From Littorina saxatilis (taxonomy: Eukaryota > Mollusca > Gastropoda > Littorinimorpha > Littorinidae), in assembly GCF_037325665.1 (NCBI RefSeq), contig NC_090246.1, positions 92,250,479 to 92,314,478 on the forward strand: a DNA stretch of 64,000 bases, read 5' to 3'. The translations under genes were made by a program, and so were the position numbers. This document shows, in pieces, positions 22,101-31,900 of this stretch; within the stretch, counting starts at the first letter, position 1; each line of letters starts with the position of its first letter. The notes under the pieces were generated by a model that saw only the letters and a program-made list of their open reading frames with translations, searched no databases and was not told the DNA's origin.

Positions 22101-24324
22101 CATTTGTGTCTATTGGCCAAACATAGGCAGCAACATATTAAGAATTCTAAAATTTGTAAACCCAGCATAATGTGATAAAAAAAAAAGTAGAATACAGCGT
22201 TTACAATATTAATTGCTTACAGAAAGGTCACTGGAATAGGGAGCCAGTGCCTTGATGGGACTCTTAATGTTCCCGACATTGGCAACAGGCGCCAGGGCGT
22301 AGAATCGTTTGACCATGGCAGCAAGGGTGAGGTTCGTGCTGAAAGCTGCAAAGCCAATCATTGTGCCCTGAGAGTGTCCAACGTAATGCACTTGCTCTTG
22401 TCCAGTTGTGTGACGCACATGGTCAAACATGGCTGGCAAGTCCAGAGCTGCCATCTCATCATAACTGAAACAATTAAAATCATAGCAAACTTTGTAATGT
22501 AAACCTTTATGAACACAATTTTTTTGTCTGTCTTGGGTGTTTACACAGTATCATGGCATGGCCATGCACCTGTATGCAAAGTCTATTCTATTAGCATCCA
22601 TCCTTCTATATCTTCCAACCAATAGTTCAGGTAATTATTTTCACTTCATAGTCAAAGACTCCAAGATGAGAGCAACCATCCTTGATCATGGCGCATGGTG
22701 AAGCATCTGTACGAACAGCTATTTGAAGCATCTGTATGCACCGCCTTTTCTACCAGCTTCTATTAAAAAAACAGTAAATCTGACAAGCTGAACCATGTCT
22801 TGCACATCACTGTACACTTTTTTCTATTTTTCTCACGCAAGTTAAATCCAACACTCACGTCCAGTCCCAGAATTGTTCCTGTTCAGGTTTGAGGGTGGTG
22901 TGGTTTCTGGAGAAGGTGTTGCCCCTGATGTTGCCCAGCCAGACGTCGGCTCCACGGTCAGCCAGCAGGTAGGAGAGACTTTCGTTGGCCAGGTTGTCCA
23001 GCCAGTTGTACGATGACCCTATCAGACCATGCTGCAGGATCACCACTGGCTGTGGACCTGGGACATAAAGAAACAAACACAGAAATTATTTTCTGATGAT
23101 CGCACTGCAAGGCTGTTTTTTGTTTTTTTTTAGTGCAAAGTTTGACTCACAAAATACAATAACAGATCTCAGGAAGAAGTAAAGGAATGAAAGAACAGAA
23201 TGAATAAATATTCAACTGTGTTCTCAGTGTGTTCAAGTAGGACATTGCATGAGGGAAGAGTGTCCATGATCTTGCCAATGCCTAGCTGGTGCTAATACAA
23301 GTCTGAAAAGTATACATGTACAGTGGAACAAACTGGAGAAAATTAGGTCAAATCCAAAATTCAGAATAAAAAAACAAGAAAGGTAGCTTGTTGGAACGTT
23401 TGTTATTGACAAAACAATACATTCATTCGCTCTGCTTCCTGGCGAGTGGGCGAAAACTGATTCTATCAACATAAGTTTTGTGTGAATATTTGTTTGTCTG
23501 TTCACTCAAAAGACCCTTGGGTCGAAATATCTGTGAATGTATTGTTTTGTCAATAACAAACGTTCCAACAACCTACCTTTCTTGAAAATTAGGTCTTTAA
23601 AAGCAGGGGGGGTTCCTCTGTACCTGTAATTTTCTGCCGCTGCCGTCCATGTGGGATACGCTGCATGTTGAGGATGAATCCATCCTGTGTGATGATGTAG
23701 TGGTTCTCACATGGGTACCCTTTACTGGTGATCAGCTCCGTCTGTCCACCAAAGAAATAGTGACATCAGATTATTCCTTTTCTTGTCTTTGTTTCTTCAT
23801 GCAACTTATACTCAAGCAGCCTTGTCTATACACGACATGAATTTGAATGGCCAAAACGAATTTACAGCCACTGAGTACGTACAATAAAGAATACACAACT
23901 TTAACTAAGTTCAACCATACACAATTTGGAGAAAAGGTCTTAAGCATATAGTGCGGTTGATGAACCAAAGATGCTTGGAGTAAGCCTAAAGTATTAGTTG
24001 CCTGCTGTAACTCATCAAAATTAAGATCCCAGCTACAAAAAAACTATCAACAACAAAAAATACATAAAAAATACAGATGATAAAAAAGCAAAAAACAAAA
24101 ATGTTTGTTATAAAAGATATTAGCAGTAATAATTAAAAGGGGTAAAATCCACTAGTCATAACATTGCCACAAGCGAAAAGAACTCTTACTGGATCCATGA
24201 AGATTTCTGGATCAACACGGTAGTGGTGCTTGTCATTTCCAGTCGTTGGGATTGATGATGTCACAGCAAACATTAAGCTGACGCCGACCCAGCCAGCTAC
24301 TGCAAGGAACTGCAACCTTTTCAT
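17667..24324 (-). CDS. Acid lipase 1 (lysosomal acid/gastric lipase family), complete
   Basis: An AB-hydrolase that should cleave cholesteryl esters or triacylglycerols in the lysosome or as a secreted digestive enzyme. Coding exons in order: 24324-24190, 23741-23624, 23057-22859, 22464-22221, 21940-21785, 20719-20648, 19733-19662, 17897-17667; all GT-AG, joined in frame to 408 residues, the family length. It starts with a signal peptide ([20 protein letters not shown]). Family marks are [19 protein letters not shown] and the nucleophile elbow GHSQG. The catalytic triad is Ser182, Asp355 (GQD) and His385 (WDHLDF). Lipase 2 lies upstream in the same orientation with the same exon phases, a tandem duplication. 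The donor of exon 2 overlaps a MITE end. Whether it is lysosomal or digestive cannot be told. Confidence 0.95.
18660..19064 (+). mobile_element. SINE-A: tRNA head with (ATTG)n tail
   Basis: The head GGGGATATAGCTCAGTTGG is tRNA-like with a good A box. The body includes GTTAAAGATCCCACGATTGAC and TGGAATAATAGGCCGTGAAA; the 3' end is ...GCGCGATATAAGCCTC(ATTG)n. Head is shared with SINE-C, body and tail with SINE-B. Inserted into the ~830-bp repeat, so it is the younger of the two. Confidence 0.8.
19073..19122. repeat. (CA)n microsatellite
   Basis: About 24 CA units inside the ~830-bp repeat family. Confidence 0.95.
19888..19908. repeat. Poly-G run in lipase 1 intron
   Basis: About 20 consecutive G (interrupted by none in the given sequence); prone to sequencing error. 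Confidence 0.85.
20085..20262 (-). mobile_element. Old SINE-C fragment
   Basis: Reverse-strand remnant of the SINE-C 3' half: motifs CTCCCACATTTACAATCATG, GCCATTTAGGCAACCATACTCCG and TAACCCATCAAAC correspond to the tail of the 26594 copy, with much divergence. Confidence 0.65.
21148..21694 (+). mobile_element. SINE-B copy 1: Ser/Leu-tRNA-like head
   Basis: Head GGACTGGGTGGCCGAGTGG has the A box TGGCCGAGTGG and the B box GAGTTCGACCC separated by a variable-arm-like stretch, as in class II tRNAs. Body and tail match SINE-A (GTTAAAGATCCCACGATTGAC, ...GCGCGATATAAGCCTCATATTGATTG). The 3' part is doubled: a CCTTGAATATGTGCGCAATATAAATTG segment and A-rich linker precede the usual end. Lies in lipase 1 intron 5. 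Confidence 0.8.
23321..23620. mobile_element. pogo-like MITE abutting a splice donor, with a MITE inside
   Basis: Ends are CAGTGGAACAAAC on the left and the complement of CAGAGGAACCCCCC on the right, flanked by TA (23319-23320, 23621-23622). Both sides also share AAATTAGGTC. The net element is about 90 bp, with a second MITE (23375-23584) inserted. Its right-hand TA supplies intron positions +2/+3 of the donor of lipase 1 exon 2 (minus strand GTACAGAGG). Confidence 0.72.
23375..23584. mobile_element. 210-bp MITE with ~50-bp TIRs
   Basis: Bases 23375-23424 (CAAGAAAGGTAGCTTGTTGG...) are repeated in inverted form at 23535-23584 with one mismatch. The interior has no coding sequence. It is nested in the pogo-like MITE. 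Near-perfect TIRs suggest recent insertion. Confidence 0.85.
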
Positions 24325-25139
24325 AGTGGCGGTGTTTCTTCCTTTTCCAGGTTGTTACTGCAAGAGAGGTAGTGGTTGTTCTGGGATATAAGTATCTGAC
24401 ATTAGAGTACCTCCTGTCACAGATCATGACATGCAGTATGTTCAAACAAACCAACACTCAAGATGGTCATCTGCCTGCATATCATAAAAATAATAATAAT
24501 GATGATAATAATGATATATTTTTATGGCAGAAATGCTACAATAGTTCTAAGCACCTATAAATACTTATAATACTTACCTATCTAGCATTCACAAACAATA
24601 AAACAGGCATACAAATAACAGCGTAGGCATCTTGAAAAAATAATAATGAATTCAAAATCATCCAAGACTAAAATAAAATATAGTCAACCTGAGTTTGCAT
24701 TGTAAAAAACCCAATTAATTTCCATTTTAGTATCGTGCACATTGTTCAACATCATGCTTTTTTCACCATTTTGTCATGTTTTGATCGAGTTCATGGTCTT
24801 TCATATCTATCCTTGAATTCACACTGTATATCAACAGCATACCTAACTTACAACCAATATGTACAGCTGCCGCCTAGAGAAGCACAGTCTTGACTGACTC
24901 TCTCCTGTAGATAATCTATCGTATCAGCAGCAGTCAAATTGTGAAACACCAAGGTTTGTTTCTTGAAAAAACTAGTGACCTAACAGCAGACTGTTGTCTA
25001 TGTGGCCAGTCAGTGTTTGGTATCTGAATGATATGTGGTACATGTACATATGTACACAGTTGTATCAGTCAAGGCCATGTGTTCTTATCATGTCAATTTG
25101 ATATATAACCGTACATTACCACACTCGGACAAGGACAAA
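24325..25139. other. 5' flank of lipase 1
   Basis: Putative promoter and 5' UTR of lipase 1. No TATA or canonical CACGTG site near the start codon could be supported, and no repeat recognised apart from a short AATAAT run at about 24487-24515. Confidence 0.4.
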
Positions 25140-25973
25140 CAAGTCGCGTAAGGCGAAATTACTACATTTAGTCAAGCTGTGGAACTCACAGAATGAAACT
25201 GAACGTAGTCCGCCGCTAGTGCAAAAGGCAGTGAAAGTGGCGAGCCTGTTTGGCGCGGTAGCGATTGCGCTGTGCTTCATAGCACGCTTTACTGTACCTC
25301 TCTTCGTTTTAACTTTCTGAGCGTGTTTTTAATCCAAACATATTATATCTATATGTTTTTGGAATCAGGAACCGACAAGGAATAAGATGAAATAGTTTTT
25401 AAAACGATTTCGGAAATTTAATTTTGATAATAATTTTTATATTTTTAATTTTCAGAGCTTGTTTTTAATCCAAATATAACATATGTATATGTTTTTGGAA
25501 TCAGAAAATGACGAAGAATAAGATGAAATTGTTTTTGGATCGTTTAATAAAAAAATAATTTTAATTACAAATTTCCGATTTTTAATGACCAAACTCACTC
25601 ATTAGTTTTTAAGCCACCAAGCTGAAATGCAATACCAAACCCCGGGCTTCGTCGAAGATTGCTTTGCCAAAATTTCAATCAATTTGATTGAAAAATGAGG
25701 GTGTGACAGTGCCGCCTCAACTTTTACAAAAGGCCGGATATGACGTCATCAAAGGTATTTATCGAAAAAATGAAAAAAACGTCCGGGGATATCATACCCA
25801 GGAACTCTCACGTCAAATTTCATAAAGATCGGCCCAGTAGTTTAGTCTGAATCGCTCTACACACACACACAGACAGACAGACTGACAGACACACACGCAT
25901 ACACCACGACCCTCGTCTCGATTCCCCCCTCTATGTTAAAACATTTAGTCAGAACTTGACTAAATGTAAAAAG
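25140..25973 (+). repeat. ~830-bp repeat family, copy 2, uninterrupted
   Basis: Same start (AAGTCGCGTAAGGCG) and end (TTGACTAAATGTAAAAA) as copy 1, with an internal CACACAGACAGACAGAC run where the others have (CA)n. It shows the empty site of SINE-A: TAGTTTAGTCTGAATCGC. Confidence 0.85.
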
Positions 25974-26343
25974 AGGATGCGAGGATGGTTGGTTAAGATA
26001 AGATCAAATAATTAACTAAATACATTATGCAAGGTAACATGATGTAATGTTGATAGTCCCAAAAAAGCTTCTCTCAAACAAAAGTTTGAGCTGCTTTTAT
26101 CAGAGAAAGTGAGCTGCCAAAGTATGACAAGAATGTTTTGTTGTTCTTGGTGTCACTTTGATTTTTCAGTTTGCATGTGCGTGTTTATATTGTCAAAGTC
26201 ACTAGACCTTAGTGGTAAGCGTACATGCATAATATGCATGTGAAGAATTCTGAAAGTTTGGATACGGAATGAATATTTTCCCTTTGCTCACCAACATTAG
26301 AAGTATGGTTCTTTAATCATACGGTTTTCCTCAGCTGAAGAAC

Positions 26344-26380
<37 letters not shown>

Positions 26381-26577
26381 CGAGACAGAAAAAGGACCTC
26401 TAAAACAAAGAACCCCAGAAATCTTCCACCACCTCTGCAGGCAAAAGACAAGTTGACAAAATTGTTTTATGAATTTAATCACGATATCTTTTCTTGAACC
26501 AAGTACACCTTTTGTGGTAAGCTGCACACAATAATTAGCACACCAATAATCACCGATGTCAAAAACTTGATTATAAT
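25974..26577. other. Intergenic DNA with a (CAA)n microsatellite
   Basis: Only a (CAA)n run at about 26342-26382 is recognisable. Confidence 0.5.
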
Positions 26578-26593
26578 ACAAATTGCCCAGTGG

Positions 26594-26969
26594 GCAGGGA
26601 TGTAGCTCAGTCGGTAGCGCGCTGGATTTGTATCCAGTTGGCCGCTGTCAGCGTGAGTTCGTGCCCACGTTCGGCGAGAGATTTATTTCTCAGAGTCAAC
26701 TTTGTGTGCAGACTCTCCTCGGTGTCCGAACACCCCCGTGTGTACACGCAAGCACAAGTCCAAGTGCGCACGAAAAAGATCCTGTAATCCATGTCAGATT
26801 TCGGTGGGTTATAGAAACACGAAAATACCCAGCATGCTTCCTCTGAAAGCAGCGTATGGCTGCCTAAATGGCAGGGTAAAAACGGTCATACACGTAAAAT
26901 TCCACTCGTGCAAAAAACACGAGAATACGTGGGAGTTTCAGCCCACGAACGCAGAAGAAGAACAAGAAG
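26594..26969 (+). mobile_element. SINE-C copy 1 with 16-bp TSD
   Basis: Head GGGATGTAGCTCAGTCGG is the same tRNA-like head as SINE-A; the 3' half differs and ends GCAGAAGAAGAACAAGAAG. A perfect 16-bp duplication ACAAATTGCCCAGTGG flanks it (26578-26593, 26970-26985), proof of LINE-type retroposition. Likely mobilised by a LINE with a GAAG-type 3' end, not by the (AAGTTC)n LINE at 3640. Confidence 0.9.
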
Positions 26970-26985
26970 ACAAATTGCCCAGTGG

Positions 26986-28736
26986 TTTCACACCCACACA
27001 TAAAATGATCGTCAATAAACAATCTCATTCTTGAAACTGCACAAGCAAAACAAATATTCAAAATGCAGGTCAACTGTTCATTCGATCAACACTCAAAAAC
27101 CTAAAACTATATGAAGCAATTAGAGAAACAAACAAAACTGCTGACATGCACAAGGTATGTGAAATACAATACTGTTCCTGTAACACCAGCATTAAATATC
27201 AATTCAAACAATCAGAAACATCCAGGCCAAAAAACGTATTGACCCTTTTAAAGAGTACTTCAAATTAATTAGGACACTGGAGTGTGAAATTTAAAGGAAA
27301 TTAGCTGCTACATGTAATTCCATAAGCAATGACAAATGTATGAGGTAGCTCAATTAATTAAGTCTTTGTCCAACATTCAACATACTGCATGATAAAATGC
27401 ATACAGTACCTAAGGGAAGGTTTGGACATTTTTTTTTAATACACTAATTTTGACTGCAGCAGAAGAAAAAAAAATTTAATACCACGAGCTGCATACAGAA
27501 TATGTGAATAATCAATGGGAAAGTTAATCAATGGGAAGGTTTGGACTGACTTTTTTTTAAATAGAATAAGTTTGACTTTTTGCAGCACCAGAACATTTAA
27601 AAATAAAAAAATTACGAGTTGCAAATCTCCTCCTCCGTTTAACTGCTGCCCCACCCACCCCCAACCCCCCTTGACAATCCTTCAACAACATATACTGAAA
27701 GATTTCCTAAAATTCCACAAAAATATTGCAGATACTTGCTTTCTTGAAACTCAATGTACACATAGTGTAACTTTCTGTACAAAAGACAAAAGAACATTTC
27801 ATGTAAAAACAGTCGTTGGTCACTCAATTATAAAACCTCATTTGTTGCATTTTAACACACACACACACACACACACACTCACACACATAATTTTTCCTTG
27901 AATTGTGCACCACAAACATACTTGCCACATTATACCACAACAGGAGAACAGCTAGGACTGCATTTGCACACAGATTGTGTCTTTGTACATAAGGGAAAAG
28001 GACTTTAAATGAATGCTCTGGAATGTACGTGAAATCATGGTAAACTGATATCTTTTCAGTGAGAAAAACGCACAGCTTCCATTCTACAATAATGCATCTG
28101 CATCAATTTACGATCAGCTGAAGTAAAAGCGTTCAAATGCACACATTGATAATTGTGATCAATGTTTAAAATGTCAGAAATGACTAGATAACAAAAGAGG
28201 GTAATTACCTCTAGTAAATGTTAGAGTTGCAGTCTTAGTGAAAGGCTACTAATGCATGGACAAATCATTTCATATTTACAATAAAATTTCTCCAACAACT
28301 ACTGTATTTGCTTTTTATGTATATGCAGACCTGATTACCACTAAAATTTCCTGGTGTACAAATGAGGCTAAAAATGTGTACAATCTGAATTTTAAGGTGT
28401 ACAATTCATTCTCACGGTACACACTGTGCTTTATTCCCCCCTCAAACCCCATTATTTAAAGACTGTAAATACATGTAAGAAAGAATTTGTGCTGAAAGTA
28501 AATTAAAACATTTTTGTTGAAAAAAAAACCCATACACTATTAGATATTTGAAAATGTGACACAAAACAAATGATAAAAAAAACATAATTTTTATTTTTGA
28601 CCTCTGAGGAAAATTTGCATCAGCTGCTGTCAGCAGTATTTCTGTCACTGCACTGGTCAGTATTTTCTGGTCTCATACAGTCCTCTTTACACATTGCTTT
28701 CTAGGCTCACACAGTTCTCTTCAGACTTATATACTT
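26986..28736. other. Intergenic DNA between the two lipase genes
   Basis: AT-rich; contains a (CA)n run at about 27857-27889 and a duplicated TCAATGGGAAAG/TCAATGGGAAGG at about 27511 and 27527. No gene or transposon ends recognised. Confidence 0.45.
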
Positions 28737-28758
28737 TTTTTTTTGGTACTTTTTTTTT

Positions 28759-28790
<32 letters not shown>

Positions 28791-28866
28791 TTTTTGCGTA
28801 TGATTTTAATGTCTGGCGTATAATCGTACAGCGGTACGCAAATTTCGTACAGTAACCAGGTCTGTA
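28737..28866. repeat. T-rich tract and solo end of the CAGACCTG hAT-like family
   Basis: A poly-T/(TA)n tract (28736-28796) is followed by sequence whose reverse complement starts CAGACCTGGTTACTGTACGA and continues TTTGCGTACCG, matching the right end of the element at 48085-48990. The opposite end is not evident, so this is a fragment. Confidence 0.5.
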
Positions 28867-28945
28867 TTTGCATTGCATTTTCTTAATTTGTCAACATTAC
28901 AATACAGACAAAATCACAGCACGCACTTTGAAAATATGTGGAAGC

Positions 28946-31900
28946 TCACTTATTAAAAACCCAGTTCAGAATATCATCATAGCAGTATTTTGGAGCATCA
29001 TAAGCCCAGATAAAATCCAGGTGTTCCCAGGAAGGGATGTGGTGATTGGCCAACAGAGAGGATTTGATCTGTGGTAGCAGCCATGCCACATCTGTTGAGT
29101 CAGCCAGACGGTCCTTGCCTCCAGTGTAGGTCACCACAGGCACGTGAAAGTTCTCCAGATTATACTGTGGTGGTGTTGGCTGTAAGTAAACAAAACTACG
29201 CATCGTAGAAAAAAAGGTTTTGCATAATCATTTAACAAAATCCAATAATATGCAAGCTACTTTAAATATGACTGCATCAAAAAGGATGAGAAAATCAACA
29301 ACATATTTATATCAAATATCAAATATACTTCTTCACCGGGAAGAAGTACAGCAGTCCCTCTCATGAACGGACACCCTTGGGCCATAGCAAAACTGTCCGT
29401 ACTTTGCAGGTGTCCGGTCACGGGAGGGGTGACCACACCACCCCCTCCCCCATACACTCACACAGAGACACACAAACAACAGGATTGAGTCTATGCTAAT
29501 CACTTCTTGTGGCTACTAAACAATAACAATAAACTCCTAATACTTCTTTAAACGTTCTGTAAAAATTATTTGTATGAAAAGTGTTGAAAAGAAGAGATAA
29601 AATAAATCCTCAAGGCAGTGAACACACTCACCATCAGGGCCGTAGCAGCCCTACCGGCCACTCCGGCCATGGCCGGACCAGTTTTTTGTTAAAAAAAAAA
29701 AATCGTCTTCATAAGCTTCAGCGCTGTGTTAGGAGGAAGGAGGGGTCGTGACTTAGATCGCACAATGACAGCGTTAAGCGAGAAATTGTCACTAATAGTT
29801 GAGGAGAACATAATGGCCAGGGACCGTACCTTTTTATTTTTTTTATGGCCGGACCACTTTTAGGAGCTGTGCTACGGCCCTGACCATGCACTGACATACG
29901 AAAGCAGCCACACAAACACAGCACAGAGGAGCGTGTGAAAACCAGTTTGAAGAAATAGCAGAAGATAGAGCTGCATGTCATAATCATGTAATTTATTTTC
30001 TTCTTGTCTGGCTTTATTGACTGCATGCCGATCATGTGGCATGGCAGTGACTTTTCACTCTTCAGTCGGAAATACACTGTACATAACACAGCTCCCACTC
30101 TCCCTCACTAATGCCTACCCCAAGCCGTGACAACTGATGCTTGGAAATTGTGTGGAAGAGTACACCTCTCTATTTCTCTCCAATGCTCTTCCTGCTGACA
30201 TGTAGTGACACCGGACACCCCACCTAGAGTTTAGCCAGCTACCCCTCCACCCCCCCCCCCCTTCCCCTCCCTCTCTCTCACTCCCTCCAGCCATGTACTG
30301 TTTGGGGCTGTGGCCAAAGAGGCCAGCTGCACTGTTCACTCAGAGCAAAACCAGTTGACTGTGTGGTAACTTTTGACAAAGCAAGACAACTGAAGGGTTC
30401 ACAGATTAGGCAACCAACTCACTGGTCCAGGCTGAGGGGAAACAAGAGTATCTTGTCAATGAAAGAGGTTACACAGAGACACACGATGCTGAGAACTGTG
30501 GCCGGTTTTTCACTCTCTTTCGCTCAGGACCTTCATCAACTGTACATGTGGTTTCTGTTGTTTACGTCCAACAGACAAGAATAAAGAGCACAGTGCAGTT
30601 TCATGTTGGCATCTTCGCATGATCTTTGTACCAAGAGCCGACTGCTCTGTTATCGATTTTGTTGTGGTGAAAATTTGACGATGGTCTGTCCGTACATTGG
30701 AGGTATGACCTGCTGTTGGGACCAAAAATGAGTGTCCAGGTCCACGTTTTGCAGGTGTCCGTTTAAGGGGGGGCAAATATAGAAGGAAAACACTCCGTAC
30801 ATGTCAGGTGTCCGTACATTGCAGGGACTTCTGTAGAGCCGAATACCCGGCTTTGCCGGGTATACGGCTTTGCCGGGTGAGTGGTGCACCGTACGCCGGC
30901 TTCGCCGGATACCCGGCTTTGCCGGGTGAGTGGCGCACTATACGCGATTGACGCCACACGAAGGAAGGGAGATAAACGCGCAAAACACTGGAGAAGATAA
31001 GGAAGAGTTACTGGGAATGGATGTACAGAAAAACCATAAAAACCAAAATCGGTTCAGCGCTGCGCGCTGAGAGCACGTGTTGAAAATTTTCATTGACCAG
31101 ATTGTGTCCGGGGTCTACCTGAATATGCCCACCAAATGTGAAGCAGATCCATCGAGAACTTTGGCCGTGCATCGCGAACACACAGACAGACGCACACAAG
31201 CCGTATATAGATATAGAAGCTGAAGAATTATCATTTTGTATTAATAAATGTTATCATTTTTAAAACCATCCGTCATTCTCACTTGACTAAATGTATGTTC
31301 TGATTCAAGCAACAACAAAACAGAAGTTTGACAGTCACATTTGCCAAGTATGTTCAGTACAGAGCCTGTAATCCATGGCACAGTTCAGTGGGTTATAGAA
31401 ACATGCATCCCCGACAGGGGCGGAGCAGTTAAGCCAGAGGCGGGGGGTTACAACCCGGGGTCCAGGGGTAGACCCCTTGTGGAGTACAGGGGCAAGGCCC
31501 AGTTGGGGGGGTCTGGGGGGCTTTGCCCCCCTGAAGCTAAAGAGTTTTAGCTATTTTATGAACAATTTATGGCTTATCCTTGATTTTAAACATGATCAAC
31601 TGGTGTCAGCAGCCACTCATTATTTCTTTTAAAGTTAGTATTAAATCTTTTTGGGGGGACAGCCGGGGGGGGTTGTTCCGGAACCCCTATAACTCCCCCC
31701 CCCCCCCCCTTCCCGAAAACAGAGAATGACTGCATAAATGGCGAGGTAAAAACACATCCATACACGTAAAAGCCCACACATGCAAAACAGGGAGTATGTG
31801 GGAGTTGTAGTCCATGAATGCCGAAGAAGAACATGCACATGACATTTGTTGTAAAAACCAATATAATGCAGGTACAGCTTGCAACAAATGAAAATTCAGC

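Noticed and set aside
26297-26581. Leucine-run open frame on the minus strand
   Set aside because: The run is a (CAA)n microsatellite read on the other strand.
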